From Planococcus citri (taxonomy: Eukaryota > Arthropoda > Insecta > Hemiptera > Pseudococcidae), in NCBI RefSeq assembly GCF_950023065.1, contig NC_088677.1, forward strand, positions 44,532,555 through 44,596,554: a stretch of DNA of 64,000 bases, in the 5' to 3' direction. Below, one piece after another: positions 62,341 through 64,000 of the stretch; positions within the stretch are counted from its first letter, which is position 1; each line of letters opens with the position of its first letter. The notes below the pieces were generated by a model, which was not told where the DNA came from, made no database searches, and saw nothing but the letters and a program-made list of their open reading frames with translations. Both the position numbers and the translations under genes were made by a program.

Positions 62341-63661
62341 CTTCCATGTTACGGTAAGCACAAAATCAAAAAGTAAGAATATTATTCGCATATTGCAATG
62401 GAAAAATCTTCAATCTTCAACATTTTGAATCCAAGATAAAACATCATCGTTTCTAATTCTACATATTGAGGTTGCCGATGAAAAATGTAGATTGATCGAG
62501 CAACCGAGCAATGAAAACTAAAATGAACTTCAATGAAAATTCTAACCCGAATGACTTCCAATTTCCATCATCGGGTCGTACATTTTTCTTTCAACCTTTG
62601 TTTACTCCTTTCCCACTTTTTTCGGCAAGAAATTCGCAAGTTACGCCCCCAAAAAAACACGCGATCCGAAGGCTTTAGCGGAATGAGAAGTAAGAATAGT
62701 AGGATTGATCCTGACTCAGATTTTCTTCCTATAATAACCTCAGATTACGTATAGTCGGTAGTGAGAAAATTTTCTAAAAATTGTTGACCCTCGCTCTTCC
62801 CCGGATTCTCAGAAAAAATGAAGGAAAATCTGCGTTCTTTTGCTCACACTCTCTAGATGACGTAGCGTTTTTTCCCACGTTTTTAGTTCACATTTTTAAT
62901 GTTTTTTTTTAAAAAAAATTTCCAAGTATTTAGAGTTTTCAAATTAGAAAAAGAAAATTAATGAAAAAACAAAAGAGATCACTTTTGAAAAAATAAGTGT
63001 AATATTAGATTAATAACCTTCATCTCGTAATATTTAATTTTTCTATGCAACTTTTATTTTAAGACCATTGTAAATTCAGCATGTCAAAGTGTCAAAAATA
63101 AAAATATACATAGGTACTTTATTATTATTAAGTAAGTAAGTATGTAGGTATACCTATTATTTATTTACCTAAATTACATAATTATGAGGTGCTGTTTTAA
63201 TTGTTTCAATTTTTGTTTAAATTATTTGGTTAGAAATAATCCAGCTCTTCACCTCGCCTCCCGGCACAAGAAGGTCGTTATGTACATTTATGTAATGTAA
63301 TATTTTTGAGTTTATATCATGTCGTCATGCGCCTGTAATGTTTCAATAAATTTCATTTTGTTTCATTATTACTAATTTTTGATAACCTAGCCGGCCGGCA
63401 GCCGCTGGCTGAACCAATGTGCTAATTTTGCGAAAACTAAATTTTTTTTATATTTCGAAATCAAGGATATTCTTGTAGACTTTTAAACAGCCAATCAGAA
63501 TCGTCCAAATTGCTGAATATCGAAGCTCATCTGTTTTGTGTTCAAAGTTGCGTAGCATTTACTTCTGCTGAAGATTTGAGAGTTCTTGTCATTTAAATTG
63601 CATATCAAACATTTTCAAGGCAGTTTTTAATATTTTAAGTCATGCCATATTTGAATTTTAA
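62341..63661. other. Non-coding right end of the window
   Basis: No supported gene. AATAAA near 63344, after a less AT-rich stretch (63240-63340), could be a 3' end of an unseen transcript, but nothing confirms it. Confidence 0.35.
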
Positions 63662-63900
63662 GGGCCGAATTCATAAACGTTACTTAAGGGACACTTGGCT
63701 AAGTGGTGAATTTTGATTCAATTTTTCTCACGAACGAATAAAAATTTTATATTTTTAAAATGATAAATCAACACTTCGGAGTCCAATCTCTCAATTTATT
63801 CAAAAACAAAATTTCAAAAATTCAATCACGCCTGGAAAAATTGCTTCAAAATTCACCACTTAGCCAAGTGATCCCTAAGTAACGTCTATGAATATGGCCC
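63662..63900. mobile_element. MITE with long inverted ends, family copy 2
   Basis: A 239-bp relative of the element at 31331. It shares the terminal inverted arms (GGGCCGAATTCATAAACG at the left) and the internal CTTCGGAGTCCAATCTCTCA segment. TTAA precedes it at 63658-63661. It carries no frame. Confidence 0.85.
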
Positions 63901-64000
63901 TAACGCTCGTTTTTGAAGTTTCGCTAAACAGTTATAAAGTCGTCGTATTTTGATCTCGACTTTCTTGTTTTTTTACTCATCTTTTGTACATCGAGTATTT

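Noticed and set aside
63240..63360. Less AT-rich stretch followed by AATAAA, considered as the 3' end of a gene
   Set aside because: No frame with recognisable residues and no splice acceptor could be defined upstream.

Overview
This window is eukaryotic nuclear DNA from an arthropod, most likely an insect. It is AT-rich, its genes are split by GT-AG introns, and the inferred proteins are animal families, one carrying an arthropod-type CLIP domain. The dispersed TAGGTA/TACCTA simple motif and the poly-G/C tracts make me think of a sap-sucking hemipteran (aphid, mealybug or scale insect), but that placement is inference. No bacterial operons, CRISPR arrays, rRNA or convincing tRNA genes were seen.

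I rebuilt four genes exon by exon from splice signals, reading phase and family motifs. (1) Plus strand, 1113-10521 (5' incomplete, possible extra exon at 12-69): a secreted inter-alpha-trypsin-inhibitor heavy-chain-like protein with VIT and VWA domains and, unusually, a six-cysteine CLIP domain at its C terminus. (2) Minus strand, 12493-11491: ZMAT2/Snu23, a U1-like zinc-finger protein of the spliceosomal tri-snRNP, in five exons, 196 aa. (3) Plus strand, 14189-19659: an FHIP (FTS and Hook-interacting protein, FAM160) family protein in 14 exons, 811 aa, a dynein/early-endosome adaptor. (4) Minus strand, 37779-24137 (5'UTR exon from 37852): a GAS2-like protein with CH and GAR domains in seven coding exons, 450 aa, a cytoskeletal linker.

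Layout: ITIH and ZMAT2 converge; ZMAT2 and FHIP diverge from a shared 1.7-kb interval that has been invaded by a 741-bp element with long terminal inverted repeats; FHIP and the GAS2-like gene converge across 4.5 kb. From 37.9 kb to the end there is no coding sequence I can support. That part is either upstream sequence or a very long 5' intron of the GAS2-like gene. It is rich in small non-autonomous transposons and simple repeats.

Several small transposons are defined by direct evidence: a hAT-type element with a perfect 8-bp target duplication (55636-56217), a mariner-type element at a TA site (60496-60706), a Harbinger-type element with a TTA duplication (36706-36936), two copies of a GGGCCGTATTCATAG family (31331-31573 and 63662-63900), a Mutator-like long-TIR element with a perfect 9-bp duplication (12926-13666), and a polyadenylated retroposed insertion with an 11-bp duplication (7932-8031). 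The four host genes have unrelated jobs (extracellular matrix/immunity, splicing, vesicle transport, cytoskeleton), and nothing suggests they act as one pathway.
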